A stretch of 64,000 bases of DNA from Chloroflexota bacterium (lineage in GTDB: Bacteria > Chloroflexota > Anaerolineae > B4-G1 > SLSP01). Under the pieces are notes generated by a model, which was not told the origin of the DNA, ran no database searches, and saw only the letters and a program-made list of their open reading frames with translations. Position 1 is the stretch's first letter; every line of letters starts with the position of its first letter. The stretch spans positions 62,001-126,000 of the forward strand of contig JAIOAX010000007.1 of assembly GCA_019873645.1 (NCBI GenBank), written 5' to 3'. Made by a program: the position numbers and the translations under genes. Positions 33,036-43,900 of this stretch are shown in pieces.

Positions 33036-36000
33036 ATGTGCATCAAGAAGTCACGTGTGTTGTGGCTGGGATTAAGCCTGTTTATCGTGTTAGGTCTGGC
33101 GGGATGTGGACAGACCGCTTCTACGCCACAACCCTTGCCGACCTTTACGCCTGAATCTGCCGTACTTCCTGCACCGGTGACGCCAACGTCGCCGCCAACT
33201 ATAGCGCCGCCCACACCTGCCGGTCCATATCCACCGATACTTCTGGACTACACGCCGCGGACGGGTCAGGAAGTCGCCCCGGATACGCCTATCACTTTGT
33301 ATTTTGATCAGCCGATGGATCAGGCCAGCGTTGTGGCAGCGCTGCGGGTGACACCGGCCGTCGAAGGCGACTACACATGGCCGGATGAGGCCACGCTGGT
33401 CTTTCGGCCTAAGGCCCTGGCGACTGCCGCCCGTTATCGCGTGGCGGTTGTCGGGGAAGTCCGTTCGGCTGCCGGGCTGGTTTCACATCCTGAGCTGACT
33501 TTTTCTTTTTCGACGTTTGCGCCGTTACAGGTCACCCGTGTAAGCCCCCAGGCTGGCGATAGTGAGGTACGCATTGATGCGCCGGTTTGGGTCGCTTTTA
33601 ATCGTGCCGTCGTTCCTCTCGATTGCGTGGGAAAAACGGCGGGAGCGAATATGGCATGTGCACCACTGCCGTTGACCTTTGCGCCTCCAATAATGGGTAC
33701 CGGCACATGGGTGGACACCTCGCTGTATCGTTTCGATCCATTTCGCGGCTGGGACGCCGGCGTGACCTACAATGTCACCCTTGCTGAGGGCGTGCACAGC
33801 GTGGAGGGCGTGACGCTGGCTGCGCCGTCCTCCTGGTCGTTCAGCACGGCGCTGCCGGTTATTCGTCAAGTCAGCCCCGCTGATGGACAAACGAATGTCC
33901 CGCTGGAGGCTGCCATCCGGGTCATCTTTAACACGCCGATGGATCAGGAGCATACCGGCAATGCCTTTCGGGTCAGGGATACCGGTGGAGAAAATGTCCC
34001 TGGCGTCATTACATGGGCAGATAACGGCGCGACATTGATCTTTACCCCGGCTTTGAAATTAAAGCAGGGTATGCAGTACACTGTCCAACTGACCGCACGC
34101 GCGCGGGCGGCGACCAGCGCGCCTTTGCAGAATCCCCAAACCTGGACCTTTACCACCGTTCCCTATCCGGCGTTGCTCACCGCGCTTCCCCGCGCCGACG
34201 CTATCAATGTGGACGTTGCCGAACCTGTCCGCCTGACTTTTATCGGGGCACTGCATGAGGCCACCCTGGCCGACCATGTGGTTGTGACCCCCACACGTGG
34301 CAACGTGGATGCGCATTTTGATCCGGCCTCCGGCATCTATCAACTTTCCTGGGATAAAGACCCGCAGACCAGGTATTGTGTGCAGCTCAAACCCGGCATT
34401 GCCGATATTTACGGCAACGTCATCACCGCAAGCCGCGAGTTTTGCTTTGTAACCGGTGATTGGCCGTCCTTTATCGGGATGGCGGCGCCGTTGGAGACCG
34501 TGACGCTGGATGCGGCGAAACCGGCAACGGTGTATTTGTTAGTGCGGAATGTGGGGAGCGCGGCTTTTACCCTTTCCACGCTGGATGAGGCGAGTTTCAT
34601 TCGTGGTCATGAGGTCGCCGGTGCCGCTATCCGCGATTGGAAAGAAACCTTCAAGACGCCCCGCAACGTGGCTACGGTTGTCCCTGTCAATCTGCGCCTG
34701 CGGGGAGATGCACTGCCGACAGGCTATTATCAACTGGCGTGGAATAACCCTCCATGGGGCGGGCAGACCATCAGAATCGGGGTCGTGGACCGTCACGTAA
34801 CCCTGAAGCTGGCCTCCACTCAGGCGTTGGTCTGGGTCACCGATCTGCGCAGCGGCGAGCCGATCAACCGCACGCCCGTACGGCTGGTAGACCGTGAGGG
34901 CGTGCTCATTGCCGCCGGAACGACGGATGGCAACGGTTTGGCCGTCATCCCCATCAGTCCACGTACGGATCTGTGGGAACCTGTCGCCGCCATCGTGGGG
35001 GAACCCGGTAAGGCAGGGTTTGGCGTTGCCATCACCCAATGGTTGGCCGAGGCTACGCCGTGGGCCGCCGGCATAACGCTCGATGGTCGTGCGGCGTCGC
35101 GTTACGCGCTGGCGCTGTACACCGATCGCACTTTCTATCATCCGGGACAAACGGTGTATTTTCGGGGCGTCGTGCGTGAGGGCGATACCCGTTATCTGCT
35201 ACCTTCTTCGACTCTGCCGGTGCTGGTAACGGTACGCGGCCCGTCGGGGCAGGAAATCTATTCCAGCACTGTGACCCTCTCGGAGATGGGCACTTTTGAT
35301 GGCGTATTTGCGCTTGCCGGGGAGGCTACGCCCGGCGATTATATGCTGGAAGCCCGCCTGCCGCACATTCAGGATGACCGGGTGTGGCGTGTGCCGTTCA
35401 ACGTGGCGGTGCATCAGACGCCGATGTTTGAAATTGCTGTTGTGCCGGAGCGCACGCATATTTTGAACGGCGACGCCTTGCGCGCTGTGGTTACGGTGTA
35501 TGGCGCTGGAGGCGTGCCGGCCGCTCAGCAGTCGGTGACATGGAAGGTGCTGGCGGAGGCGCCCGCCGCTGGGGCTACCCGCCTGGAAACGGTTGTGGCG
35601 CACGGTCAGGCCACCACCGCTGCCGATGGCCGTTGTCTAATCGAACTTCCGGCTACTTTATTGCCTCTGGATGATTCTGCTGCTCTCGGGCCGCAGAGTT
35701 GGACGATTGAAGCTACCTTGACCGGAGCGCAGGACGTTTCCCCCGGCGGGCAAGCACAGGTGACAGTACATCCCGCGCGTTTCTATGTGCAGGTGACTTC
35801 GCGTCAGCGGGTAGTGCGCGCCGGCGTGCGCACGGAGGTACAGGTACTGGCTCTGGATTGGGAACAGCGTCCCGTGGCCGGACAGGTGCTGACGGCATCG
35901 TTGACGCAGCGCGTTTGGCAGCGTGTGCCTGCAGGCGATGGCATGGCATCGCAGTGGGTCTATACCGATACCAAAGTTTCCTCCGCCAAAGTCACCACCG

Positions 36001-38909
36001 ATGCCGAAGGGCGTGCTACAACCTTTGTCAACCCGCCCCGCAGCGGCACCTATATCGTTGCCACCGACGCACAGGATGCCGATGGGCATCCCGTCCATGC
36101 AGAAATGTCGCTGTGGGTGAGCGGCTCCGAGGTCGTGCAGTGGCCGACGGAGCCGGGGCGTGTCACGCCGATCGGCGACCGGGATGTCTATCGTGTCGGC
36201 GAAACGGCCAAAATTCTGGTTCCTGTCGCGTTCACCGGCACGTATCAGGTGTTGATCACCGTAGAACGTAACGACATTCTTAAGGTAGAACGCCGGGTGT
36301 TCGACGCTCCCAATCCGGTCATCGAGCTGCCTATCCTCGAGGCTTATGTCCCCAACGTTTACGTCTCGGTGCTCAGCGTGCGGGGCGTTTCGGAGGCTGT
36401 GCCTGCGCCGGATGTGCGGATGGGCTACCTGAAATTAAATGTTGAACCGACCGTACAAACGCTCAACGTTGAAGTGTTGCCCGATAAGGTCATTTATGCG
36501 CCGGGCGACAAAGTCGTTTTGACGCTACGGGCTACCGATGCAACCGGGCGTCCGGTGGACGCCGAACTTGGGGTAGCACTGGTGGATCAGAATGCCTTGC
36601 CGTCGGCCGGGTTGGCGTCGTTGTATGGCGAACGGCCGCTCCAGGTGGTCTCCGGCGACGGAGTGCTGGTCTTAGCCAATCGCGCCGGGCAGCGTTCGGC
36701 AAGGCCGGGGCAGGAAGCGGCGCCTCTCATAACCCGGTATACGCGAACCAGTGTACCTGAGCAGCAGGAAACGCGCGCGATGCCCTGGACTTACGCTCAT
36801 TTTGCGGCTACGGCGCTTTGGGAAGCTCATGTCCGTGTCAACGTCAGCGGCGAAGCACAGTTGACTTTTGTTTTGCCTGAGACGCCGACGCGCTGGGTGG
36901 CGCAGGTGCATGCCGTCACCGCAGATGCCAGAATTGGCGAGGGGCGTGCGGAGCTGCCGGCGCTCAAGCCGCTGCTCATCTCCCCGGTGCTGCCGCGTTT
37001 TCTGGTCGTGGGCGATCAGGCCGAGGTTGCGGCGGTCATCTACAACAACGCTGCGGCCGCTGTGACGGCAACAGCGCGTCTTACAGTTGAAGGAAACGCA
37101 TTGTTGCCTCAGACGGCGACCATCCCGGCCGGTGGTCGGGTGCGTGTTGTCTGGACGGTCGCGGCGCCGCAACAGGCTGCTGAAACGCTGTCCCTGGTCT
37201 TTTCTGTGGCGGGCGGTGGCTATCAAGATGTGGTGCGTCCGGCGACCGGCGGCATTGACGGGATCCCGCTTTACCGTTATGTCTCACCGGATCTGCCGGG
37301 GACAAGGGGGGTGCTGGATGAGGCCGGGACGCGCCTGGAAACGCTGTACGTCCCGCCGGAGGCCGGTGATGCAAGTGCATTGACCGTGCGTCTGACGCCC
37401 TCATTGCTCAGCGCCGTGGTGGATAGCCTGAGCAGTTTGGAAGCGTATGCGCGCGTCTCGTCCGATGGACTTGTGGGGCAGCTCCTGGCGCATGGGTTGA
37501 CCTATAGCGTGCTTCAGGATTTGGAGATTACGGATACGGCGTTGATAACACCGTTGCAAGCCACTGTAGACACGGCCCTGGAGCGTCTTTATGTTCGTCA
37601 AAACTCTGACGGTGGATGGGGACGCTGGGAGGGTGAGAGTGCATTGGATGTGACGGCTTACGCTGTTCTGGGGTTGAGCCGCGCCAAACGGGCAGGTTTG
37701 CCGGTGCGGCAGGCGGCCTTTACACAGGCCCAAACTTACGTCTACAATAAACTAACCCAGGACTTGCAAAGTGAGATCAAAACGGCGGAAGATGCCCTGG
37801 CCCTCTATGGACTCTCTGTAGCCAACGTGCGCTGGCCGGCCGGCGCCGCAGCGACCCTGTATGCAGCCCGCGAGGCTTTAGGAACCAGGGGCCGCGCCTA
37901 TCTGGTGTTGGCGCTGGGGACAACCGACGCTGCGGACCCACGAATCCCTTCTCTCCTGGACGGGTTGCGGAGTGGAGCGCAGATCACCACCACCGGCGCG
38001 CATTGGGAAAGCGACGACGGCGCCGGTGGGCCGGCCGATACCGTGATCACGGCATTGATTGTAGAGGTACTGGCGCGTTTCGCTCCTGATGATCCCCTGT
38101 TGCCACAGGCGGTGCGTTGGCTGATGCTCACACGGCGTAATGAAGGGTGGGGGGGACCTCCGGCGACGCTTCAGGCCATCTCTGGGCTGCTCGCGGCGTT
38201 GCGTGTTTCCGGGGATTGGGATGCCGCCTATACCTGGAATCTTGCGCTGAACGGCTTGGCGTTGACAGAAGGCGTGGCGCGCGCCGACGCTCTGGACATG
38301 CCGGTGAAGCTGCGGGTTGGATTTGAGGCACAGGGAGGTGGATTCCCCGCGTTGTCGCGGGAGCCTTTGAACATCCTGGAAATTTCACGCACTGCTGGAC
38401 CGGGGCGGTTGTATTACACCGCGCGCCTGGAATTAGCTTTGCCGGTTGCGTCCATTGCAGCAGAGAGCCGGGGTTTTACACTACGCCGGGAGTACTGCGC
38501 CATGACCGACGGCAACGACGCCGCCCTGGCGCTCTGTCAACCTGTAACGACGTTGCGCCAGGGCGAAGGGGTTGAAGTGCGTTTGACGCTCATCGCGCCG
38601 CGACCGGGCGCCTACGTGATACTGGAAGACCCCTATCCGGCAGGATTGGAACCGGATACAGAGTCGCTGGCCCGTCCGAGTGCCGGATGGTGGGATGCCC
38701 CCTTCACGCACCGCGAGTGGCATGCCGAACACGCCGTGTTTATGGCCCGCGAGCTGGCAGCCGGCACGTATCGGGTCGTCTATCGCCTGCGCGCGGCGAC
38801 ACCGGGAACCTATACTGCCCTGCCCGCCACGGTGACCCGAATAGATTCGCTCGAAGTCTGGGGGCGTTCTGCGGGACAACCGATCGTGGTCCTGCCGCTG
38901 CTCCCTTAA
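33036..38909 (+). CDS. Alpha-2-macroglobulin-like lipoprotein without thioester
   Basis: The 1957-residue protein begins with a lipoprotein signal (MCIKKSRVLWLG...LAGC, lipidated Cys at about 25) after a GGGAG site. Four Ig-like (SbsA/Big_5) domains follow to about residue 460, then MG domains (RTFYHPGQTVYFRG), the A2M core (ALWEAHVRVN, TRWVAQVHAVT) and an alpha-toroid domain with GWGRWEGESALDVTAY. Where family members have a C-x-E-Q thioester, this protein reads LSSLEAYARVSSDGL, with no Cys. Bacterial A2Ms trap proteases at the cell surface; thioester-lacking ones do so non-covalently. It ends in VLPLLP. Confidence 0.9.
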   Translation: MCIKKSRVLWLGLSLFIVLGLAGCGQTASTPQPLPTFTPESAVLPAPVTPTSPPTIAPPTPAGPYPPILLDYTPRTGQEVAPDTPITLYFDQPMDQASVVAALRVTPAVEGDYTWPDEATLVFRPKALATAARYRVAVVGEVRSAAGLVSHPELTFSFSTFAPLQVTRVSPQAGDSEVRIDAPVWVAFNRAVVPLDCVGKTAGANMACAPLPLTFAPPIMGTGTWVDTSLYRFDPFRGWDAGVTYNVTLAEGVHSVEGVTLAAPSSWSFSTALPVIRQVSPADGQTNVPLEAAIRVIFNTPMDQEHTGNAFRVRDTGGENVPGVITWADNGATLIFTPALKLKQGMQYTVQLTARARAATSAPLQNPQTWTFTTVPYPALLTALPRADAINVDVAEPVRLTFIGALHEATLADHVVVTPTRGNVDAHFDPASGIYQLSWDKDPQTRYCVQLKPGIADIYGNVITASREFCFVTGDWPSFIGMAAPLETVTLDAAKPATVYLLVRNVGSAAFTLSTLDEASFIRGHEVAGAAIRDWKETFKTPRNVATVVPVNLRLRGDALPTGYYQLAWNNPPWGGQTIRIGVVDRHVTLKLASTQALVWVTDLRSGEPINRTPVRLVDREGVLIAAGTTDGNGLAVIPISPRTDLWEPVAAIVGEPGKAGFGVAITQWLAEATPWAAGITLDGRAASRYALALYTDRTFYHPGQTVYFRGVVREGDTRYLLPSSTLPVLVTVRGPSGQEIYSSTVTLSEMGTFDGVFALAGEATPGDYMLEARLPHIQDDRVWRVPFNVAVHQTPMFEIAVVPERTHILNGDALRAVVTVYGAGGVPAAQQSVTWKVLAEAPAAGATRLETVVAHGQATTAADGRCLIELPATLLPLDDSAALGPQSWTIEATLTGAQDVSPGGQAQVTVHPARFYVQVTSRQRVVRAGVRTEVQVLALDWEQRPVAGQVLTASLTQRVWQRVPAGDGMASQWVYTDTKVSSAKVTTDAEGRATTFVNPPRSGTYIVATDAQDADGHPVHAEMSLWVSGSEVVQWPTEPGRVTPIGDRDVYRVGETAKILVPVAFTGTYQVLITVERNDILKVERRVFDAPNPVIELPILEAYVPNVYVSVLSVRGVSEAVPAPDVRMGYLKLNVEPTVQTLNVEVLPDKVIYAPGDKVVLTLRATDATGRPVDAELGVALVDQNALPSAGLASLYGERPLQVVSGDGVLVLANRAGQRSARPGQEAAPLITRYTRTSVPEQQETRAMPWTYAHFAATALWEAHVRVNVSGEAQLTFVLPETPTRWVAQVHAVTADARIGEGRAELPALKPLLISPVLPRFLVVGDQAEVAAVIYNNAAAAVTATARLTVEGNALLPQTATIPAGGRVRVVWTVAAPQQAAETLSLVFSVAGGGYQDVVRPATGGIDGIPLYRYVSPDLPGTRGVLDEAGTRLETLYVPPEAGDASALTVRLTPSLLSAVVDSLSSLEAYARVSSDGLVGQLLAHGLTYSVLQDLEITDTALITPLQATVDTALERLYVRQNSDGGWGRWEGESALDVTAYAVLGLSRAKRAGLPVRQAAFTQAQTYVYNKLTQDLQSEIKTAEDALALYGLSVANVRWPAGAAATLYAAREALGTRGRAYLVLALGTTDAADPRIPSLLDGLRSGAQITTTGAHWESDDGAGGPADTVITALIVEVLARFAPDDPLLPQAVRWLMLTRRNEGWGGPPATLQAISGLLAALRVSGDWDAAYTWNLALNGLALTEGVARADALDMPVKLRVGFEAQGGGFPALSREPLNILEISRTAGPGRLYYTARLELALPVASIAAESRGFTLRREYCAMTDGNDAALALCQPVTTLRQGEGVEVRLTLIAPRPGAYVILEDPYPAGLEPDTESLARPSAGWWDAPFTHREWHAEHAVFMARELAAGTYRVVYRLRAATPGTYTALPATVTRIDSLEVWGRSAGQPIVVLPLLP

Positions 38910-38960
38910 TTTCGCCGCCGGTTATGCAACTATACACAGTAGTTACGCGGTTCGTTTCTT

Positions 38961-39042
38961 GGGACAGGATTTACAGGATTGACAGGATGAAAAAGCTCTA
39001 CAAAGCCTTCTTTAATCCTGAAAATCCTGTTAATCCCTGTCA
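38961..39042. repeat. ACAGGATT direct and inverted repeat
   Basis: GACAGGATT, TACAGGATT and GACAGGATG are followed about 25 bases later by the inverted units AATCCTGAA, AATCCTGTT and AATCCCTGTC. A long imperfect hairpin can form between the A2M and treS genes. Confidence 0.85.
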
Positions 39043-39086
39043 GAAAATGACGCAGTGCGTAACGCCTATATACAGAAACGACTCCA

Positions 39087-39131
39087 TGACTACGCGACTA
39101 TATGACTACGTAACTATGTGACTACGTGATT
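39087..39131. repeat. GACTACG-type short tandem repeat
   Basis: Units GACTACGC, GACTATAT, GACTACGT, AACTATGT and GACTACGT follow one another and end at the AAGGAGGA site of treS. Confidence 0.85.
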
Positions 39132-39145
39132 AAGGAGGATACGTT

Positions 39146-40774
39146 ATGCTGGATTGGTACAAAGACGCGATCTTCTACGAAGTTTCGGTCAAAGCTTTTG
39201 CCGACAGCAACGGGGATGGCATTGGCGACCTGCGCGGGCTGACCGGCAAGCTCGATTATCTGCGTGATTTAGGCGTGGATGCGATCTGGATGCTGCCGAT
39301 CTTCCCCTCCCCACTGCGTGATGACGGCTATGATGTCGCCAATTACATGAATATCCACCCCTATTACGGGACGCTGGAGGATTTCAAGGTCTTGCTCGAC
39401 GCGGCACACAAGCGCGATTTGCGCATCATCGTCGAGTTAGTGGTGAACCATACCTCGGATCAGCATCCCTGGTTTCAAGCCTCGCGCGATCCGCAGCATC
39501 CCGAACACGCGCGTTACCGGGATTGGTACGTGTGGAGCGACACTGATCAGCGCTACACCGGGACGCGCATTATCTTTCTGGACACCGAGCCGTCCAACTG
39601 GACGTTTGATCCCGTGCGCGGGCAGTACTTCTGGCACCGCTTTTTCAGCCATCAGCCGGATTTGAATTATGACAACCCCGAAGTGCAGCGGGCGATGCTG
39701 CGCGTGGTGCAGTACTGGATTGACCTGGGTGTGGACGGCTTTCGCATTGATGCGCCGCCGTACCTGTATGAGCGTGAGGGCACGAACTGCGAGAACCTGC
39801 CGGAGACGCACGCCTACCTCAAACGCCTGCGCGCTTTTGTGGATGCCTACGCGCCGGGCACATTCTTGCTTTCGGAAGCCAACATGTGGCCTGAAGAGGT
39901 CATTCAATACTTTGGCAATGGTGATGAAGTGCACATGAATTACCACTTCCCGCTGATGCCGCGCATCTTCATGGCGTTGGCGAAGGCTGACCGTGCGCCC
40001 ATCCTGGCGATTATGGCGCGCACCCCTGAATTGCCCGCGCCGTGCCAGTGGGGGACGTTCCTGCGCTGCCACGACGAGCTGACGCTGGAAATGGTCACGC
40101 CGGAGGACCGCGCCTTTATGTGGAATTTCTACGCGCCGGAACCGCGCATGCGGCTGAACCTGGGTATCCGGCGGCGGCTCGCGCCCTTGCTGGATAACGA
40201 CCGCCGGCGCCTTGAAGTTGCCAACTCGATGCTGCTCACACTCATTGGCTCGCCGTTCATCTATTATGGCGATGAGATCGGCATGGGCGACAATATCTGG
40301 CTGAATGACCGTGATGGCGTGCGCACGCCGATGCAGTGGGACGCCGGCCCGAACGCCGGATTCTCGGATGCACCTGCTGAACGGCTCTATGCACCGGTGA
40401 TTGATGATCCCGTGTATGGCTACCAGAAGGTCAACGTTGCCGCGCAGCGGGCCGATGCAGGCTCGCTGTGGCACTGGATGCGGCGCGTGGTGCACATTCG
40501 CAAACAGCATCCGGTGTTTGGGCGGGGGACGCTGCGCTTCCTGGAGTCGGAAAATCCGGCGATTCTGGCCTATCTGCGCAGTGACGGCGCGCAGACGGTC
40601 CTCGTCGTCAACAACCTCTCCGCCGCGCCACAGAAATTTACCCTTGATCTGAACGCTTATGCCGGAAAAACTCCCCACGATTTGTTAGAGATCGTTACGT
40701 GGCCCCCCATTGAAACGCTGCCCTATCCTTTCTCCTTGCCCTCTTATGGCTATCACTGGCTGGCGCTGGCATAA
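39146..40774 (+). CDS. treS: Trehalose synthase (maltose alpha-D-glucosyltransferase)
   Basis: The 542-residue GH13 enzyme begins [15 protein letters not shown] and has [35 protein letters not shown], the nucleophile region [10 protein letters not shown], the acid/base LLSEANMWP and [22 protein letters not shown] is specific to TreS within GH13. The enzyme converts maltose and trehalose into each other in the cytoplasm, giving osmoprotection or a route to glycogen. There is no fused maltokinase domain. AAGGAGGA precedes the ATG and a strong hairpin follows the stop, so it is a single-gene unit. Confidence 0.92.
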   Translation: MLDWYKDAIFYEVSVKAFADSNGDGIGDLRGLTGKLDYLRDLGVDAIWMLPIFPSPLRDDGYDVANYMNIHPYYGTLEDFKVLLDAAHKRDLRIIVELVVNHTSDQHPWFQASRDPQHPEHARYRDWYVWSDTDQRYTGTRIIFLDTEPSNWTFDPVRGQYFWHRFFSHQPDLNYDNPEVQRAMLRVVQYWIDLGVDGFRIDAPPYLYEREGTNCENLPETHAYLKRLRAFVDAYAPGTFLLSEANMWPEEVIQYFGNGDEVHMNYHFPLMPRIFMALAKADRAPILAIMARTPELPAPCQWGTFLRCHDELTLEMVTPEDRAFMWNFYAPEPRMRLNLGIRRRLAPLLDNDRRRLEVANSMLLTLIGSPFIYYGDEIGMGDNIWLNDRDGVRTPMQWDAGPNAGFSDAPAERLYAPVIDDPVYGYQKVNVAAQRADAGSLWHWMRRVVHIRKQHPVFGRGTLRFLESENPAILAYLRSDGAQTVLVVNNLSAAPQKFTLDLNAYAGKTPHDLLEIVTWPPIETLPYPFSLPSYGYHWLALA

Positions 40775-40807
40775 GTCTGACCTGAATTCAAGCGTATACA
40801 ACGAGTA

Positions 40808-40837
40808 CAACGCAGGGGTGAAAGCACCCCTGCGTTG
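40808..40837 (+). terminator. Hairpin terminator of treS
   Basis: A perfect 13-bp stem (40808-40820 with 40825-40837) and an AAAG loop lie about 35 bases after the stop. The T tract is weak. Confidence 0.75.
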
Positions 40838-40909
40838 CTGTATTTGAAAGTTGTTACACAACTGCCACATAACTACCACATAACCCAAATGGTAGACTGA
40901 GCATAAATC

Positions 40910-40918
40910 TGCTATAGT
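40910..40918 (+). promoter_or_regulatory. Extended -10 promoter of the giant surface protein gene
   Basis: TGCTATAGT is an extended -10 element about 62 bases before the chosen start. No convincing -35 is seen. The upstream 50 bases carry CCACATAAC/ACCACATAAC direct repeats that could bind a regulator. Confidence 0.4.
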
Positions 40919-40979
40919 GTAGTTGGGAATAATGGTTATGAAATTATTTGTATGCGCAGCAGGGGATGGAGGCGTAATA

Positions 40980-43900
40980 ATGAATCGCAGTGCTTGTTCG
41001 AGAAGATTTTTGAGTGTTTTTCTAGCCCTTATGCTTGTAGTAAGCGGGATCACCACATTAGCACCGGCGACGCCGGTCGCGGCGGCGGGGATTTTGACGG
41101 TGTCGGTACGCAATCTCGCCGGCGAGCCGCTCAACGCCTACAACCTGGTGGTGGACTCCAACATCAACGGTATGTCTACCGCCTCGCCCTCGGTGGCGAC
41201 GGTCATGGTGCGGTTTTGTAACACCGGCGATGCGCCGCTCACCAACGTGACAGGTTACATCGGCGACTTCGACACCAACAAAGATGGCAACATAACGACC
41301 GATGACTTTACAGTTGGCATTTATCCGCCACGCAACACTAGCGACGCAGGGTTTAGTACGCAACACCCGGCTTTGATGGACATCACACCGACCACGTATC
41401 GCTTTCAGCATATCGGCGGGGCGTTGGGAACCGCCGATGGCGCGCGCTATATGGGGACGCTAACGGCCGGGGAATGTCGGTATCAATACTGGCACTTCAC
41501 CTATCCGCTTTGTGAGGGCAATCTCGCCGCTCCTTGCCAGAAAACCAATCCCCTCGCCAGCGCCACCTGGGGCGAATCGGTCAAGCCGCAGGATGACCTG
41601 TGGTTGACGTTCGATACCTGGGCCACCTCCGATCAATATCCACTGGCCAGCGGCGTTCCCAACGACAGTTGGAAGATGACGATGCGCAACGAGATCTCGG
41701 CAATGGCGAACAAAATTCAGCCGAATCCCGATGGCATTTGGTTCAACACCGACCCCAACACTATCCGCCCCGGCGGCGTGATCACGACGAACGGCGTGTT
41801 GTACGAGTTCGGCAACATCAACCAGGGTTTCGACAACGACGGCGATATGATACCGGACTATAACGCCTGGGCGCAACCGGTCGGTAATGCGGATTTCGAC
41901 CCCTCCTGCTTCCGCCTGATTCGCACCACTGGCTACCTGGACATTAGCCGCAGCGGCGGCAACCCCAATATGATTTTGCCCTTCACGGATAAGCTCTATT
42001 TCACCAACCTGCCGCCCGACAACACCGGCGTGCGTGGCTATGTGCATTACACCTTCCTGGCATTAGGCGGGCCGTGTAATGTGGCGCTGTCGCCGTATCA
42101 GGAAGTGGCTTCCGGGCGCGATAACGAGAAGTTCAATGCAGACTATGGCAAGGGGCCGGATCCATTGTCCACACCCTTGACGGAAATGACGATTTCCAAG
42201 AACGGGCCGGCTTCGGTAGCGATGAATACCACCTATACCTACAATATCCCCTTTGCCAACCCCGGCAGCCAGGATATCGGCATTACGTTGAGCAGCGGTT
42301 TTGGCGTGGAGATGCCATTGGGCATTGTAGATAAGGTGCCCGCCGGTCTGCGCTACGTCTGCGGTTCGGCTTCGGCGAGTTTTACTAACTACTCTGGTTC
42401 GTATCGCAAATTGTTCTCCAATGACGGAGTGACGTGGAAAGAATCAACTGTTGCCAATAACTCGGATATATTCTACGCTGGGTCGCCTATGTTCCCCGGC
42501 ACGAATTGCCCTACTACGAATCCGCAAAGTACAACTTCCGCTCCCATTTATATCCGCTGGGAGTTGACTGCGCCCCTCCCCAAGCAGAACGGCGCGACGG
42601 TGAGCAGCGGGGTAGCGACATTCCAGGCGCGGGCCGAGGCGGCGACGTTTATCAGCGGCGGCGGTTCGCCCGTGGTGACCAATGAAGCGTGCGCGAAACT
42701 GGCGACGGCAGGGGTGAGCCTGGCCTGCGGCAGCACGACGACGTTGATTCAGGGCACGAATAGCATCGGCAACTTTGTTTGGCGCGACCTGGATAAGGAT
42801 GGCGTGCAGGATGGCGGTGTTGAGATCGGCATTCCTAACATCAACGTGAAATTGTATTGGGACCAGAACGGCAATGGCGCATTTGACGCTACCGACGTCT
42901 TCTTGTTTCAAACCTCAACCGATAGCAATGGACTGTATTGTTTAGGCGCGGGCGCGGATAATACTTGCAACACTGCTGATGATACATTGCCAGACGCCAA
43001 GTACGTGGTGGTGATAGATAGCAATGACACCGATTTGCCGGCCGGATATGTGCTGACGACCCGCAAAGTCATCCCGATTGACCTGGATTCGGCGCAGACC
43101 AATCCGTCGCGCGTTTATAACGACACCGCCGACTTTGGCTTCGGCCCGGTGTTGACGTTGGACAAAGCGCTCACTTCGTCCAACCCGGCGTATGTGGGCG
43201 AGAATGTGCAGTTCAAGCTAGACCTGGTCAATACCTTGCCCGGAACCAGCGGTGGGTACTGTCAGTATCGCGCCTGGGCCGGGGAGGTGAGTGCCGGTAC
43301 GCCCGCCACCGATTCGCCCCCCTGGGTTGCACCCAATAATGCTGTGGGGTCTTATGATGAAGCGTATGCGACCCTCACACTGGGCACGAATACGGACAAA
43401 CTGGGTCTCAGCCGATTCAACACCGGCTCTACCACCGGGGGCAACATCTCGAAAGTAGAGTTGTGGATTTACTTCAGAGAAATGGCAGAATTTCAAGATG
43501 CCTCCCAGGATGACCGGGTTTTTGTCCAGCCCTATTATGGTAATGCGGTTTTGGGGACGTCGGTGCAATTAGACTTCAACTATTTCAACCAGACTGCGCC
43601 GGCTAACTATCTCTATAAGCTGGATGTGACCAGTCGGCGGAGCTGGACGCTGGCGGATTTTGCCCCGGGAACAGCCTTGACTGAGCTGGAGATTTCCGGC
43701 ACAAAAGGGAACGCTTCGATTAAAGGCACGATTGGCGTAGATGCGGCAATGTACGTGATTACCACCGACCGCACCGACTGTGGTCAGGAGGGTGTCATTG
43801 CGACCTTGCCGGTCACGGATACTTATGACGCCGACCTGTTGGAGTTTGTCGCTGCCGACCCGCCGGCCTCGGCGGTGGTGGTTAAAGGGACTGCGCCGAA

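Noticed and set aside
39437..40678. Open frame antisense to treS
   Set aside because: No recognisable domain or start signal; it lies wholly within a well-supported GH13 gene.
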